Assembly: GCF_009760915.1 (NCBI RefSeq)
Contig: NZ_VIDQ01000001.1
Span: 248,001-312,000 of the forward strand
Direction of reading: 5' to 3'
DNA length: 64,000 nucleotides
Origin: Azohydromonas aeria
Lineage (GTDB): Bacteria > Pseudomonadota > Gammaproteobacteria > Burkholderiales > Burkholderiaceae_C
The translations under genes were made by a program, and so were the position numbers. Within the stretch, counting starts at the first letter, position 1, and each line of letters begins with the position of its first letter. Under the pieces are notes generated by a model. The model was not told the origin of the DNA. It worked only from the letters and a program-made list of their open reading frames with translations, and searched no databases. Below, in pieces: positions 20,168 through 28,401 of this stretch.

Positions 20168-21427
20168 TCAGGGCTGCGCAAGTGCGCGAGGGCGCCGGCG
20201 CCACGATGTTGGGTTGTGAACGGCACGCAGGTTGAACAGCAGGGCAAAGGTCACGAAAAACCAAAGATAGTCGCTGGTTCCCATGGTGAACCAGCCCGCC
20301 AGGAAAATCAGAAAACCAAGCCAGCGCAAATTGCTGCGCAACGCGCGGTGGGCAAAGAGGAACGGTGCCGATGCCAGCAGGAGGAAAGCGAAGGCGCCAT
20401 AGCCTTGCTCTACGAGCATATGCGCCCACTGGCTTTCCGACAGCGTGATCGGGTTGACGATCTGCGGGTTGAGCGATGCCGAAAAATCTCCCCAGGTTCC
20501 CAGCCCCCGGCCGAAGGGGTTCTCAATGATGTTGGCCAGGCTGTAAAGCCAGGAATTCAAGCGCAGGTCAAGGAACAGGAACTGTGGGTAATCGGCTGAT
20601 GCATCCGCACTCCTGAACAGGTTGATGATGCCCGTGTCAACGATGTCCGCAGCTTGGCGCATGCGGTCAACGATCTGGAAGTTTTCTGTATTCAACAGTA
20701 GCGGTGCGACCAAGGCAAGTACGACGGCGAGCACCGTGATTTTCAAGAAAGGCAACCGCAGCGCCAGGTAAATCAGGGTGCACATGATGATGTATTTCTG
20801 ACCGGAAAGGATCAACAAGCCGTAAAGCATGAATTTGTAGATTCTAGAAGCTGGCCATGCGTCAACCGGAAAAAGCTTGCGGTCTATGCGCAGGAGACGT
20901 ACGAAAAGCATTGAAGACCACAGCGGCAGATTCAAGATCAGTCCGCTGTAGCGGCCCTCCTTCTGCGGACCGTCAAAAAAGTTGGAAGGAACGCCGACGG
21001 CGATCAGGGCGTGGTTGCCCAACAGCACCTGAATCAATACAAAGAATGCGTTGATGGCGATGGCCAGGGTCAGAGCTAACTGCAGGGCACTCTCAAGACG
21101 TACCGGCCCGGCGGCTGCGCGACGGCTGCCGGTGCTGGCATTGATGCAGCCCAGTATGAAGATCAAGGCCAGTAACAACTTGGTGAACTCGTAAGTCGAA
21201 GCGGCAAAGCTGGAAAATCTGAACAGGCAGTACGACAGGTATCCCAGCGCCAGCAGCATGGCGGCCAAGCTGGCGCGCTTCATCTGCAAGGCGGCCGGCA
21301 CATAGGTCACCAGAAAAATCAGAGTTACACCGGCTTTCAGTCCAAAGCCGATGCCGAAAGCTTCCAGATAATCTGCAAAAAAGGCCAGTGTGAAAAAGGC
21401 AACAGCAAGTGGATTGGCTTTCATCAT
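20168..21427 (-). CDS. Wzy-like O-antigen/capsule polymerase or ligase (polytopic membrane protein)
   Basis: Predicted 419 residues with about ten or more hydrophobic helices and a large loop between about 285 and 345 containing FGRGLGTWGDFSAS, similar to the periplasmic loop of the Wzy_C/O-antigen ligase superfamily (arginine and glycine rich with conserved G). It probably polymerises lipid-linked repeat units delivered by the flippase at 23433-24665. Family members vary so much that polymerase and ligase cannot be separated by eye. Start ATG at 21427 overlaps the previous stop by four bases; ATG at 21424 is the alternative. Confidence 0.8.
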   Translation of the reverse strand: MMKANPLAVAFFTLAFFADYLEAFGIGFGLKAGVTLIFLVTYVPAALQMKRASLAAMLLALGYLSYCLFRFSSFAASTYEFTKLLLALIFILGCINASTGSRRAAAGPVRLESALQLALTLAIAINAFFVLIQVLLGNHALIAVGVPSNFFDGPQKEGRYSGLILNLPLWSSMLFVRLLRIDRKLFPVDAWPASRIYKFMLYGLLILSGQKYIIMCTLIYLALRLPFLKITVLAVVLALVAPLLLNTENFQIVDRMRQAADIVDTGIINLFRSADASADYPQFLFLDLRLNSWLYSLANIIENPFGRGLGTWGDFSASLNPQIVNPITLSESQWAHMLVEQGYGAFAFLLLASAPFLFAHRALRSNLRWLGFLIFLAGWFTMGTSDYLWFFVTFALLFNLRAVHNPTSWRRRPRALAQP

Positions 21428-22200
21428 GCTCTCCGGAGCAGCCGCAAGACGAGCCGTTTGGGTGCTACCAGACGAGCCTTGAAATGCCAGTAGGTGGAAT
21501 AGCATCGCCACCAAGCGCCGACGCGATACATCCGAGCCAGCCGTTTCTTTTCTCTGGCAACGACCAGAGCTTGTTTCGATGAATATCCGTCGACGTCATA
21601 GGCGCTGGTGGCTAGGTCGGTGGCTACGACCTTGCTGCGCTGAACCGCTAGATAGAGTTCCAGGTCGCCACAAACATTGAATTCTTCGCGGTACAGACAA
21701 CCGCGTTGGTTCCAGACTTTTTTCAACAGCTTGGCTGCGTAAAACGTCGATTGGTGACACGGGAATTGGCGATAAATAATGGCGCCAAGTGTCGTGTCCG
21801 GATTGGGTGGCAGGCGCTTGCTCAGCGGCACCTCATGGCGCAGCAACGTGACCGCCGCCACGCTGACATCGGCCTGTTCCCGGACATGGTGCTGCAAATG
21901 GGCTGCGAGTTCGCGGCCTTCGATCTTGTCGCCTGCATTGAGGAATAAAACAACGTCGTTGTCTTGCAAACTCGAGCTGATATGGCCGAACGCAAGGTTC
22001 ATGGCGTTGTAGATTCCCCTGTCATTGCTGTGGAAAACTTGCGAGCGCGGATATTTGGTCTGAAGTTCATCATGGTATTTTTTAATGAAGATCCAATGAA
22101 CCATGTTCAATGGAGAATGCCCGTGAGAGTGGCAGCTTTCGTAGGTGGCTGCGAGGTCGTCGCCATCTTGGTACACGACAGTGATGATGTGCAGCTTCAT
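21424..22200 (-). CDS. Glycosyltransferase family 2, WcaE-like
   Basis: Predicted 258 residues. The GT-A domain begins KLHIITVVYQDGDDLAATY; NDRGIYNAMNLAFGH and VVLFLNAGDKIEG are the characteristic segments of the WcaE-like group (acidic metal site replaced by the N-A-G-D motif). The remaining sequence is basic and probably peripheral to the membrane. It is expected to add a sugar to the growing cluster B unit. The following 124 bases (22201-22324) up to the acyltransferase stop contain nothing recognised. Confidence 0.87.
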   Translation of the reverse strand: MKLHIITVVYQDGDDLAATYESCHSHGHSPLNMVHWIFIKKYHDELQTKYPRSQVFHSNDRGIYNAMNLAFGHISSSLQDNDVVLFLNAGDKIEGRELAAHLQHHVREQADVSVAAVTLLRHEVPLSKRLPPNPDTTLGAIIYRQFPCHQSTFYAAKLLKKVWNQRGCLYREEFNVCGDLELYLAVQRSKVVATDLATSAYDVDGYSSKQALVVAREKKRLARMYRVGAWWRCYSTYWHFKARLVAPKRLVLRLLRRA

Positions 22201-22324
22201 ATGCTTGCCTTACGATTTCTTGATTCGAATGCCCACGTCCCGGCAATGGTTTGAAAGCATGCGATGGTGCAGCCATGACGACTGCATCAGCAGCGTTAGA
22301 TTTTTTCTTCGGTGGGCCAGCATG

Positions 22325-22864
22325 TCATGCATAGGCTCCTTCACGCGCAAGCCGGTTGAAGTCGTCCTTATTCCTCCAGCCTACGACGGTGGCCGGGTTG
22401 CCGGCGACAATCGCACAAGGTGGCACCGTGCCCCGTACGACAGCGCCCAGCGCGATGATGGCACCGTCGCCTATTTGCGTGCCGGGCGAAAGGCTGACGT
22501 TGGCACCAATCCAGACTGCATCGCCGATGGCAATGGGCTGCATAATGTCGTGCTGATCATACGGAATTCTTGTGCTTGAGCGAAAATTATGGTTCGACGA
22601 CAGTGCCGTCAGGCCTTTGCCAATATGGCAGTATTTTCCAATGCGTATGCCACCTTGGGCATTGAGATAGCAATCGCCGTTGAGTACCGTGCCTTGTCCG
22701 ATGCTTAGATTTTGCCCGTGAACCAAATGGAAATTGCGGCAGACATCTGCGCCGAGAATTACGGAGTTTCGGTCGAAATCCACCCTGTCAAAGGTGACGT
22801 GGCGGTAGTAGGCGCGTCTGGCGCGCTCCATCAGTCGGCTCCAATTTTTAAAAAAAGCAATCAT
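22325..22864 (-). CDS. Hexapeptide-repeat acyltransferase (LacA/WbbJ-like), copy 1
   Basis: Predicted 179 residues. Left-handed beta-helix coils run from about residue 45 (LSIGQGTVLNGDCYLNAQGG) to 155 (AIVAGNPATVVGWRN). The catalytic histidine of the family is in LSSNHNFRSS and the acetyl-CoA site in WIGANVSLSPGTQIGDGAII. It most likely O- or N-acetylates a sugar in the cluster B glycan. The start overlaps the end of the adjacent acyltransferase by 17 bases; both share the same architecture, suggesting an old duplication followed by divergence. Confidence 0.88.
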   Translation of the reverse strand: MIAFFKNWSRLMERARRAYYRHVTFDRVDFDRNSVILGADVCRNFHLVHGQNLSIGQGTVLNGDCYLNAQGGIRIGKYCHIGKGLTALSSNHNFRSSTRIPYDQHDIMQPIAIGDAVWIGANVSLSPGTQIGDGAIIALGAVVRGTVPPCAIVAGNPATVVGWRNKDDFNRLAREGAYA

Positions 22865-23414
22865 TCGACTTCAATTGGTTGAAATGCACATCGTCCCGAT
22901 ATTTGATGACCTTGGCGGGATTGCCGCCCGCCACGGCCAATCGTGGAACATTCTTGGTTACCACGCTGCCGGCTGCAATGACGGCCCCTTCGCCGATCGT
23001 GACGCCGGGCAGGATGGTGACGTTGGCGCCACACCATACGAAATCTTCAATCACGACGGGACGGTGAATGATGACTTCGTCATAGGGCAGGCGGGAGGCA
23101 CCCTCGTAGTTGTGCGTGGCCGAGAAAATTGTCAGGCCGCGACCTGGATGGAAATACCGGCCAATGCGCACACCGCCGCTGGCTTCAATGTAGGTGCCGG
23201 ACTTGATATGAGAAGTCGGCGAAATTTCGAAGCGAGACAGGTCGCCCATGATCTCGAAATCATTGCCGCCTTGGGCTACAAACTTTAGTTGAACACCTTG
23301 GCGGTGGTAGTTTTCCAGTTTCACGCTCACCATGAGGGATTGCCAGCGCTGCTGAAGGCGCTCGATCTGCAGCAAGCGCAGGAAATGGATGAGAAAATTT
23401 CTGACCTGCTTCAT
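22848..23414 (-). CDS. Hexapeptide-repeat acyltransferase (LacA/WbbJ-like), copy 2
   Basis: Predicted 188 residues with an amphipathic N-terminal helix (RNFLIHFLRLLQIERL) and a beta-helix from about residue 70. The catalytic histidine lies in FSATHNYEGAS, and WCGANVTILPGVTIGEGAVI forms the CoA-binding coils, ending in AVAGGNPAKVIKYR. It is likely a sugar O-acetyltransferase acting beside copy 1 on a different position or residue of the glycan. It is followed with a 17-base overlap by copy 1 and preceded by the flippase gene. Confidence 0.88.
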   Translation of the reverse strand: MKQVRNFLIHFLRLLQIERLQQRWQSLMVSVKLENYHRQGVQLKFVAQGGNDFEIMGDLSRFEISPTSHIKSGTYIEASGGVRIGRYFHPGRGLTIFSATHNYEGASRLPYDEVIIHRPVVIEDFVWCGANVTILPGVTIGEGAVIAAGSVVTKNVPRLAVAGGNPAKVIKYRDDVHFNQLKSNDCFF

Positions 23415-23432
23415 GAAAAATGCGACGCGGCG

Positions 23433-24665
23433 TCATTGGGTGTTTGAGTGGTTTTTTTCTCTCATTTTCAAGCCGCTGGCCACGACGAAGGCTGCCATCA
23501 AATAGCCTGCTGCAATGCCGGCCGGCGCCCAGAGCGCGTTGCCATGGCGCACGCCCACCGTGGAAACCAACAGCGTGGTGGCGCCGCCGAGCAAAATGGC
23601 GATGGCACGCGTGCGGGCCAGTTGAAAGTATTCCGCAGCGAGTCCGAAAGGGCGGTAGAAACTGACCGCCACCCCCGCCAGGGCCAAGGCAATGAAAAAG
23701 GGTTTTGTATCGGCATAGCGCTCGGGCAGCACGATGTCGCGCACGAGCAAATAGGCGCTGATAACGGCGAGGCACAGCAGGCTGGAAATACCCACGAAAC
23801 TGGCGACGTAGCGAATGATGACCTGCCTGAGCTGTTGGCCGGTCTTGAGTCGCCGGAACATTTCAGGGTACAGCGCATTGGTGACGGATTGATTGAGCGT
23901 CATCATAATGGCCGCCAAAGAGGCTGCCGCCGTGTAGATGCCTGCGACGTCGAGGCCAGCTTCCCGCGCGATGATAATCTTGTCGGACTCGTTAAGAGCC
24001 CAACCCCCCGTTAAGGCAACTAGACTGGGCAAGCCAAAGCGGAAAATTTGCCGGGCTGTCGCGCGGTCGAAGCGCAGCGCCACAAAATGTATCAGGTGGG
24101 TCCGGTATCGAAAAAACACGACGAGCGCCTCTGCCAAAAAGGTGGCGAGAATGCGGTATACGGCATACCCTCCCAGCGTAAAAACCAACATTGCAGTCAT
24201 GGCCAGTGCAGAGGCTGGGGTCAGAACAGCAATCAGGCCATAGAGCCAGGGCTTTTCGTCGATCACACTTTCCGCAGCGGCCATGGCGGAGAGAAAGCGG
24301 ATCAGCGCATACGCCGGGACGAAAGCGAGCAGCGGCATCGTATAAAGTTTGGCGAGCCATGCCAGGACAAATCCAGTTTGGAATACCAGGAAGGATGCAA
24401 AAGCTATGGTGACGTAGGTTCGCTGGAATTCAAGATACTGCTTGGGATCCAAGCGGGACTTGTTGACCGACACCAGTCCATCCGCGGCCAGTGAGACGGC
24501 CGGGGCCACTAAGTACAGGATGCTAAAAAAAATGCCAATCGCACCGTACTCTTCAGTTGGAAGAACGCGGGTAAGTATCAGTACGGCGCCGAAGCTCAAG
24601 GCAGCGCCGGACAGCGAGAAACTCAGGTACAACCCCAAGTGGGTCAACTGCTTGCCGAACTTCAT
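23433..24665 (-). CDS. Wzx-like oligosaccharide flippase (cluster B)
   Basis: Predicted 410 residues with about twelve hydrophobic helices of the MATE/PST family (N-terminal LGLYLSFSLSGAALSFGAVL, middle RQIFRFGLPSLVALTGGWAL, then SDKIIIAREAGLDVAGIY). It should flip the completed lipid-linked repeat unit of cluster B to the periplasm for the Wzy-like protein. It differs clearly from the cluster A flippase, so the two are not recent copies. The ATG at 24665 is chosen, since the in-frame extension overlaps the upstream gene and is not membrane-like. Confidence 0.88.
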   Translation of the reverse strand: MKFGKQLTHLGLYLSFSLSGAALSFGAVLILTRVLPTEEYGAIGIFFSILYLVAPAVSLAADGLVSVNKSRLDPKQYLEFQRTYVTIAFASFLVFQTGFVLAWLAKLYTMPLLAFVPAYALIRFLSAMAAAESVIDEKPWLYGLIAVLTPASALAMTAMLVFTLGGYAVYRILATFLAEALVVFFRYRTHLIHFVALRFDRATARQIFRFGLPSLVALTGGWALNESDKIIIAREAGLDVAGIYTAAASLAAIMMTLNQSVTNALYPEMFRRLKTGQQLRQVIIRYVASFVGISSLLCLAVISAYLLVRDIVLPERYADTKPFFIALALAGVAVSFYRPFGLAAEYFQLARTRAIAILLGGATTLLVSTVGVRHGNALWAPAGIAAGYLMAAFVVASGLKMREKNHSNTQ

Positions 24666-24684
24666 TGTGGTGCATCCGGCCTGT

Positions 24685-25830
24685 TCAGTTAACTTCCTGG
24701 GAAGCGGCGACGGGGGGCGCCGCGGTAATAAGGTCGTGCAGGTTGAGTCGAATACCATCGCCCTCAGCGGCCATGCCGCTGTCGTAGCCGCTCCTGAGAT
24801 CTTCCCAATGTGTCACGAAACGGTAATTCCATTGCTGCAGCAAGCCAGTGAGTTGCCGCATGAGGGTCTGTGATGCCAAGTCCGGCAGTAAGTGATAGAG
24901 AAATATGGGTGTAATGCCCGTGCCGTCCAAGTTCAGCAGCGTGGTGGAAAAGAAAGACGCAACAGCCTCGGGCCGGGTGCTTTCCAGCAAAGTTTCAACC
25001 GGGCCGGTTTCCTCGATGATGCGCACGCGAGGTGCCTGTTCGGCCAGGGTGCTGCGGATACGCGTAGTCCACTCGTCTGTTTCTCTGGGATGAAACTTAA
25101 AGAGTACTTCATCGAAACCCGCTTGCAGGGCCTGCATGATCTGCTGCAGGCCCTGTAGATAGCCCTCATCGGTCTGGTAGTCGGCGTACAGGGGCTGATT
25201 CAAGAAAATGACGCAGCCCGTGCGGGGGCTGATTTTCTGGCGCGTGGGAGGAGCTAAGACGGTGACGGGAATCTTGCGCACGATGGACAAGGGTCGGTAG
25301 GTGCACAAGCCGTCGAGTTGCCCGTCTGCCAGCCATGGGAACACGATGCCATTGAGTTTGTGGAATTGCGTGCCACGCAGGCCCGGCAGGCGGCGGGTCA
25401 TTGCCGCAGCAATTTTTTCCCGCGTTGAAAGAGCTTCGTTACTGGGCAGCGAGAAGGGGATGTATGTGCCGACCCCGCCATCCTCGATGATGAAAACCCG
25501 AGCGCCGGCACGCTTGAAACGGTGCGCCACCAAGTGGTTGAGCAGTTCGAACTCGGTGTAGATGAACAGGACGTCCGTTGCCTGCGGGTCGAGCCGGTTG
25601 GCGACTTCTCGGGCCGACGCCCGGTAGCCCAACCAGCGCCGTGCCGGGCCCCGCAATTTCACCGGCGATGCCAGGCGCAGCCGGGCCGCGAATTCAGCCA
25701 CCTCGGGTGCATCTGCCAGCTTGTGGGGAATCTCGATCAGCGTTGAAGCCAAGCCCTCGCGTTTCAGGGCGCCGGCGTGGTGGCGCGCGTCAAGCAGCTG
25801 ATAGTCGTTGTTGACGAGAAAGAAAATCAT
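24685..25830 (-). CDS. Sialyltransferase-like protein, candidate nonulosonate (legionaminyl) transferase
   Basis: Predicted 381 residues. No close family is recalled with certainty, but three bacterial sialyltransferase motifs appear in order: the D/E-D/E-G motif as EDGG at 116-119 (VFIIEDGGVGTY), the HP motif at 247-248 (FKFHPRETDEW), and a serine motif at 292-297 (SFFSTT). These are shared by GT38, GT52 and GT80 enzymes, where the acid acts as general base and HP binds CMP. The gene lies directly downstream of the whole nonulosonate pathway and its CMP-sugar synthetase. I infer transfer of CMP-legionaminate (or similar) to the repeat unit. Alternative: unrelated GT-B protein. Confidence 0.68.
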   Translation of the reverse strand: MIFFLVNNDYQLLDARHHAGALKREGLASTLIEIPHKLADAPEVAEFAARLRLASPVKLRGPARRWLGYRASAREVANRLDPQATDVLFIYTEFELLNHLVAHRFKRAGARVFIIEDGGVGTYIPFSLPSNEALSTREKIAAAMTRRLPGLRGTQFHKLNGIVFPWLADGQLDGLCTYRPLSIVRKIPVTVLAPPTRQKISPRTGCVIFLNQPLYADYQTDEGYLQGLQQIMQALQAGFDEVLFKFHPRETDEWTTRIRSTLAEQAPRVRIIEETGPVETLLESTRPEAVASFFSTTLLNLDGTGITPIFLYHLLPDLASQTLMRQLTGLLQQWNYRFVTHWEDLRSGYDSGMAAEGDGIRLNLHDLITAAPPVAASQEVN

Positions 25831-25922
25831 GACGGTATTGGCGTTCCACGCTTACAGCGCTTGAGCCGTGCCGGCGCGAGCGGTGCAGGCCGTGGGGCGT
25901 TGCGTGGCAGGCGTGGCGGCGG

Positions 25923-26648
25923 TCATGCTCCTTCCCCTGGTAACTGAGACACCAGGGATTCAGCGAGCCGCCAATCCGCCTCGGTGTCGATGTCCACGCT
26001 CTCGTACGGGGCCGACATCGCAAAGGCCTTCGCCCCTGGCCCGATCACGGGCTCGCCCGAACGCACGGTGTCGGCCGGAATGACGTAGATCGAGCCGTTG
26101 AGTGCATAAGCCGGCGGCAGATCCTGCGAACGTCGGGACAGGGCATCCCAGCCTAGGAAGGGTTCCATGCCCTGAGCCGTGAGCCGAAAGCACCACGCGG
26201 GATGCGGTGCCGCCGGACTGACGCTGACCACGCAGTGGCGCTGCCCCGGGGGCTGCATCAAGTACATCGCCACCGCTTCCCGCACCGAGTCCGTACGGCG
26301 CAGCGGGCTAGTGGGCTGCAGCAGGAGCACGGCCTCGATGCGGCCGTGCTCGGCCTCGTACCAAGCCAGCGCGTGGCGTAGCACGTCGCTCGTGGTGGCG
26401 GTATCCGTGGCCAGCTCAGGCGGACGCAGCCAGGGCACGTGAGCGCCGGCTTGGCGTGCCACGGCGGCGATCTGCGCGTCGTCGGTGGACACCATCACGC
26501 ATTCGCACATGCCGCTGTTTCGTGCCGTGGCGACGGACCAGGCGATCAGCGGCCGGCCAGCCAGCGGGCGTACGTTCTTGCCCGGCAGCCGCTTGCTGCC
26601 GCCGCGCGCCGGGATCACCGCCAACAGCCGGGCGGCGGTCTCAGCCAT
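25923..26648 (-). CDS. CMP-nonulosonate (acylneuraminate-family) cytidylyltransferase, NeuA/LegF-like
   Basis: Predicted 241 residues, usual length for NeuA/LegF/PseF. The CTP-binding loop LAVIPARGGSKRLPGKNVRP, the AWSVATARNSG segment, VLLLQPTSPLR and the SVDIDTEADWRLAE metal-binding end (two aspartates) are all present. It activates a nonulosonate as CMP-sugar from CTP. Given the dehydratase, aminotransferase and PtmE-like genes upstream, the substrate is more likely legionaminate than N-acetylneuraminate. The start overlaps the end of the ptmE-like gene by 8 bases; 92 bases without a recognised feature separate it from the sialyltransferase-like gene. Confidence 0.93.
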   Translation of the reverse strand: MAETAARLLAVIPARGGSKRLPGKNVRPLAGRPLIAWSVATARNSGMCECVMVSTDDAQIAAVARQAGAHVPWLRPPELATDTATTSDVLRHALAWYEAEHGRIEAVLLLQPTSPLRRTDSVREAVAMYLMQPPGQRHCVVSVSPAAPHPAWCFRLTAQGMEPFLGWDALSRRSQDLPPAYALNGSIYVIPADTVRSGEPVIGPGAKAFAMSAPYESVDIDTEADWRLAESLVSQLPGEGA

Positions 26649-27696
26649 GGAAGAGCCCCGTCACCTCAGCCTGCGCGCGCTGGAAATCCTCCATGCGGCC
26701 GATGTCCAGCCAGTACTCGTGCAGCGGGAACATGTTGACCGCGCGGCCCTGGTTCATCTGCTCCTGCAGCAGCGTGGGCATGTCAACTTGGCGTCCGCGC
26801 GCCACGGCGTGCACCACCTCGGGCGACAGCACGTAGATGCCGGCGTTGATGAAGTGGCGGTAGGCGGGCTTCTCCACCATGGACGTGATGCGCACGCCAT
26901 CGGTCTGGATCACACCATAGGGCACGCGGTGCTCGTACTCGCGCACGCACATGGTGGCCACGCCGTCGTGCTCATCGTGGAACTGCAGCAGCTTGGCGAA
27001 GTCGAGGTTGGTCAGTAGGTCGCCGTTCATCATGAACATCGGCTCCTTGATCTCCCCGGGCGGCAGCAGCCCCAGCGCGCCGCCCGTGCCCAGCGGCTCG
27101 TCCTCGTGCACGTACTGCACTTCCACGCCCCAGCGGCTGCCGTCGCCGATGCCGTCACGGATCATCTCGGGCCGGTAGTGGGTGGAGATGAAGAAGCGGT
27201 GAAAGCCGGCCTTGACGAAGCCCTCGATGATGAGCTCCAGGATGGGCTTGTCGCCAACCTTGAGCAGCGGCTTGGGGCAATGATCGGTCAGCGGCTGCAG
27301 CCGCTTGCCGAAGCCGCCGGCCATTAGGAACACGGCATTGGGCCTGCGCCGAGCCTGTAGCAGGCCATGCAGCGTCTCCAGGCCCACCATGCGACCGTCA
27401 GCATCAACCAGTGGGATCTGCAGCAGTTGATGCCTTTCCATCAGCGCGAGCATCTGCTCCTTGCTGCTGTGGGCCGGCATGGTCCGTGGGTGTCTGTGCA
27501 TCACCTCGGTCACTGGCGTGTCCAGGGACACCTGCCGCAGCAGCGCGCGGCGCACGTCGCCGTCGGTGAGGCTGCCCAGGATGCGGCGCGATTCGTCCAC
27601 GACAAGTGTGATCTGCAGCCCGGCCTTGTCCAGCGCGGTGATGGCTTGGTGCAGCGAGGCTTGCGGACCGATGAGTACGGCCTCCCAAGATTTCAT
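26641..27696 (-). CDS. CBS-domain sugar-phosphate nucleotidyltransferase, PtmE-like
   Basis: Predicted 351 residues. Two CBS motifs fill residues 1 to about 115 (SLTDGDVRRALLR; VTEVMHRHPRTM), followed by a nucleotidyltransferase domain with LMAGGFGKRLQPLT, PKPLLKVGDKPILE, MNGDLLTNLDF and VEKPAYRHFINAGIY. This fused architecture is that of PtmE, which makes GDP-glucosamine at the start of the Campylobacter legionaminate pathway. Here it sits within the leg gene set, so the same role is inferred; UDP-based donors cannot be excluded. It lies 33 bases after the acetyltransferase gene. Confidence 0.88.
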   Translation of the reverse strand: MKSWEAVLIGPQASLHQAITALDKAGLQITLVVDESRRILGSLTDGDVRRALLRQVSLDTPVTEVMHRHPRTMPAHSSKEQMLALMERHQLLQIPLVDADGRMVGLETLHGLLQARRRPNAVFLMAGGFGKRLQPLTDHCPKPLLKVGDKPILELIIEGFVKAGFHRFFISTHYRPEMIRDGIGDGSRWGVEVQYVHEDEPLGTGGALGLLPPGEIKEPMFMMNGDLLTNLDFAKLLQFHDEHDGVATMCVREYEHRVPYGVIQTDGVRITSMVEKPAYRHFINAGIYVLSPEVVHAVARGRQVDMPTLLQEQMNQGRAVNMFPLHEYWLDIGRMEDFQRAQAEVTGLFHG

Positions 27697-27729
27697 CGAT
27701 TTGATTCCTGCAATTTGTAGCTGGGATAG

Positions 27730-28401
27730 TCAGTCGTTGGCGCGGTGGTAGCTGCCGGCCTGCACCGCCCGGTGCGGCAGGTGCAGCTCGCCAGGCTGCA
27801 GCGCCCGCGCCAGCGTGGCGCCGGCTGCGACGACGGAGCCCGTACCCAGTGCCAGGTTGGGCAGCACCGTGGCACCGCTGCCCACGAACACGCCATCGCC
27901 AACGCTGACCGTGCCGCACAGGCACGCGCCCGGCGCGACGTGCACGTGGGCGCCGACGGCGCAGTCGTGGTCCAGCGAGGCGGCGGTGTTGACGATGGTG
28001 TTCTCGCCCACCCGGCAATCGGGCTGGATCACGGCGCCGGCCATGACCTGCACGCCTTCGTCCAGCGTTGCCGAGGCATCGACCCAGGCATGTGGGTGTA
28101 CCAGTGCGGGAAAGCGGAAGCCCTGCTGCTTCCAGCGCTCGAACAGCTCGCGCCGCAGCGTGCCCTGCACCAGTTGCCCGATGCCGTTGGCCAGCGCCAC
28201 GTCCCGCGGCGAGAGCGCCTGCAGCGCCTCGTCGCCGCCAAGCACGGGCAGGCCGCGCCACTGCGCCACCCCCTGGCGCGCCAGCGCGGGGTCGCACACG
28301 CCACGGCAGTGGAAGCCGGCTGCACGAGCCAGCGACAGCACCACCTTGGCATGACCTCCCGCGCCGAGCAGCACCAGTGGCAAGGATGCGGTGGCGCTCA
28401 T
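27730..28401 (-). CDS. NeuD/LegH/PglD-family sugar N-acetyltransferase
   Basis: Predicted 223 residues. An N-terminal Rossmann-like half (LVLLGAGGHAKVVLSLARA) binds the nucleotide sugar, and hexapeptide coils follow (GVQVMAGAVIQPDCRVG, TIVNTAASLDHDCAVG with the catalytic His, GVFVGSGATVLPNLALG). This is the layout of PglD, PseH-unrelated LegH and NeuD. In this pathway it should acetylate the 4-amino group made by LegC. Its start overlaps the neuB-like stop by ATGA, so translation is coupled. Confidence 0.9.
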   Translation of the reverse strand: MSATASLPLVLLGAGGHAKVVLSLARAAGFHCRGVCDPALARQGVAQWRGLPVLGGDEALQALSPRDVALANGIGQLVQGTLRRELFERWKQQGFRFPALVHPHAWVDASATLDEGVQVMAGAVIQPDCRVGENTIVNTAASLDHDCAVGAHVHVAPGACLCGTVSVGDGVFVGSGATVLPNLALGTGSVVAAGATLARALQPGELHLPHRAVQAGSYHRAND

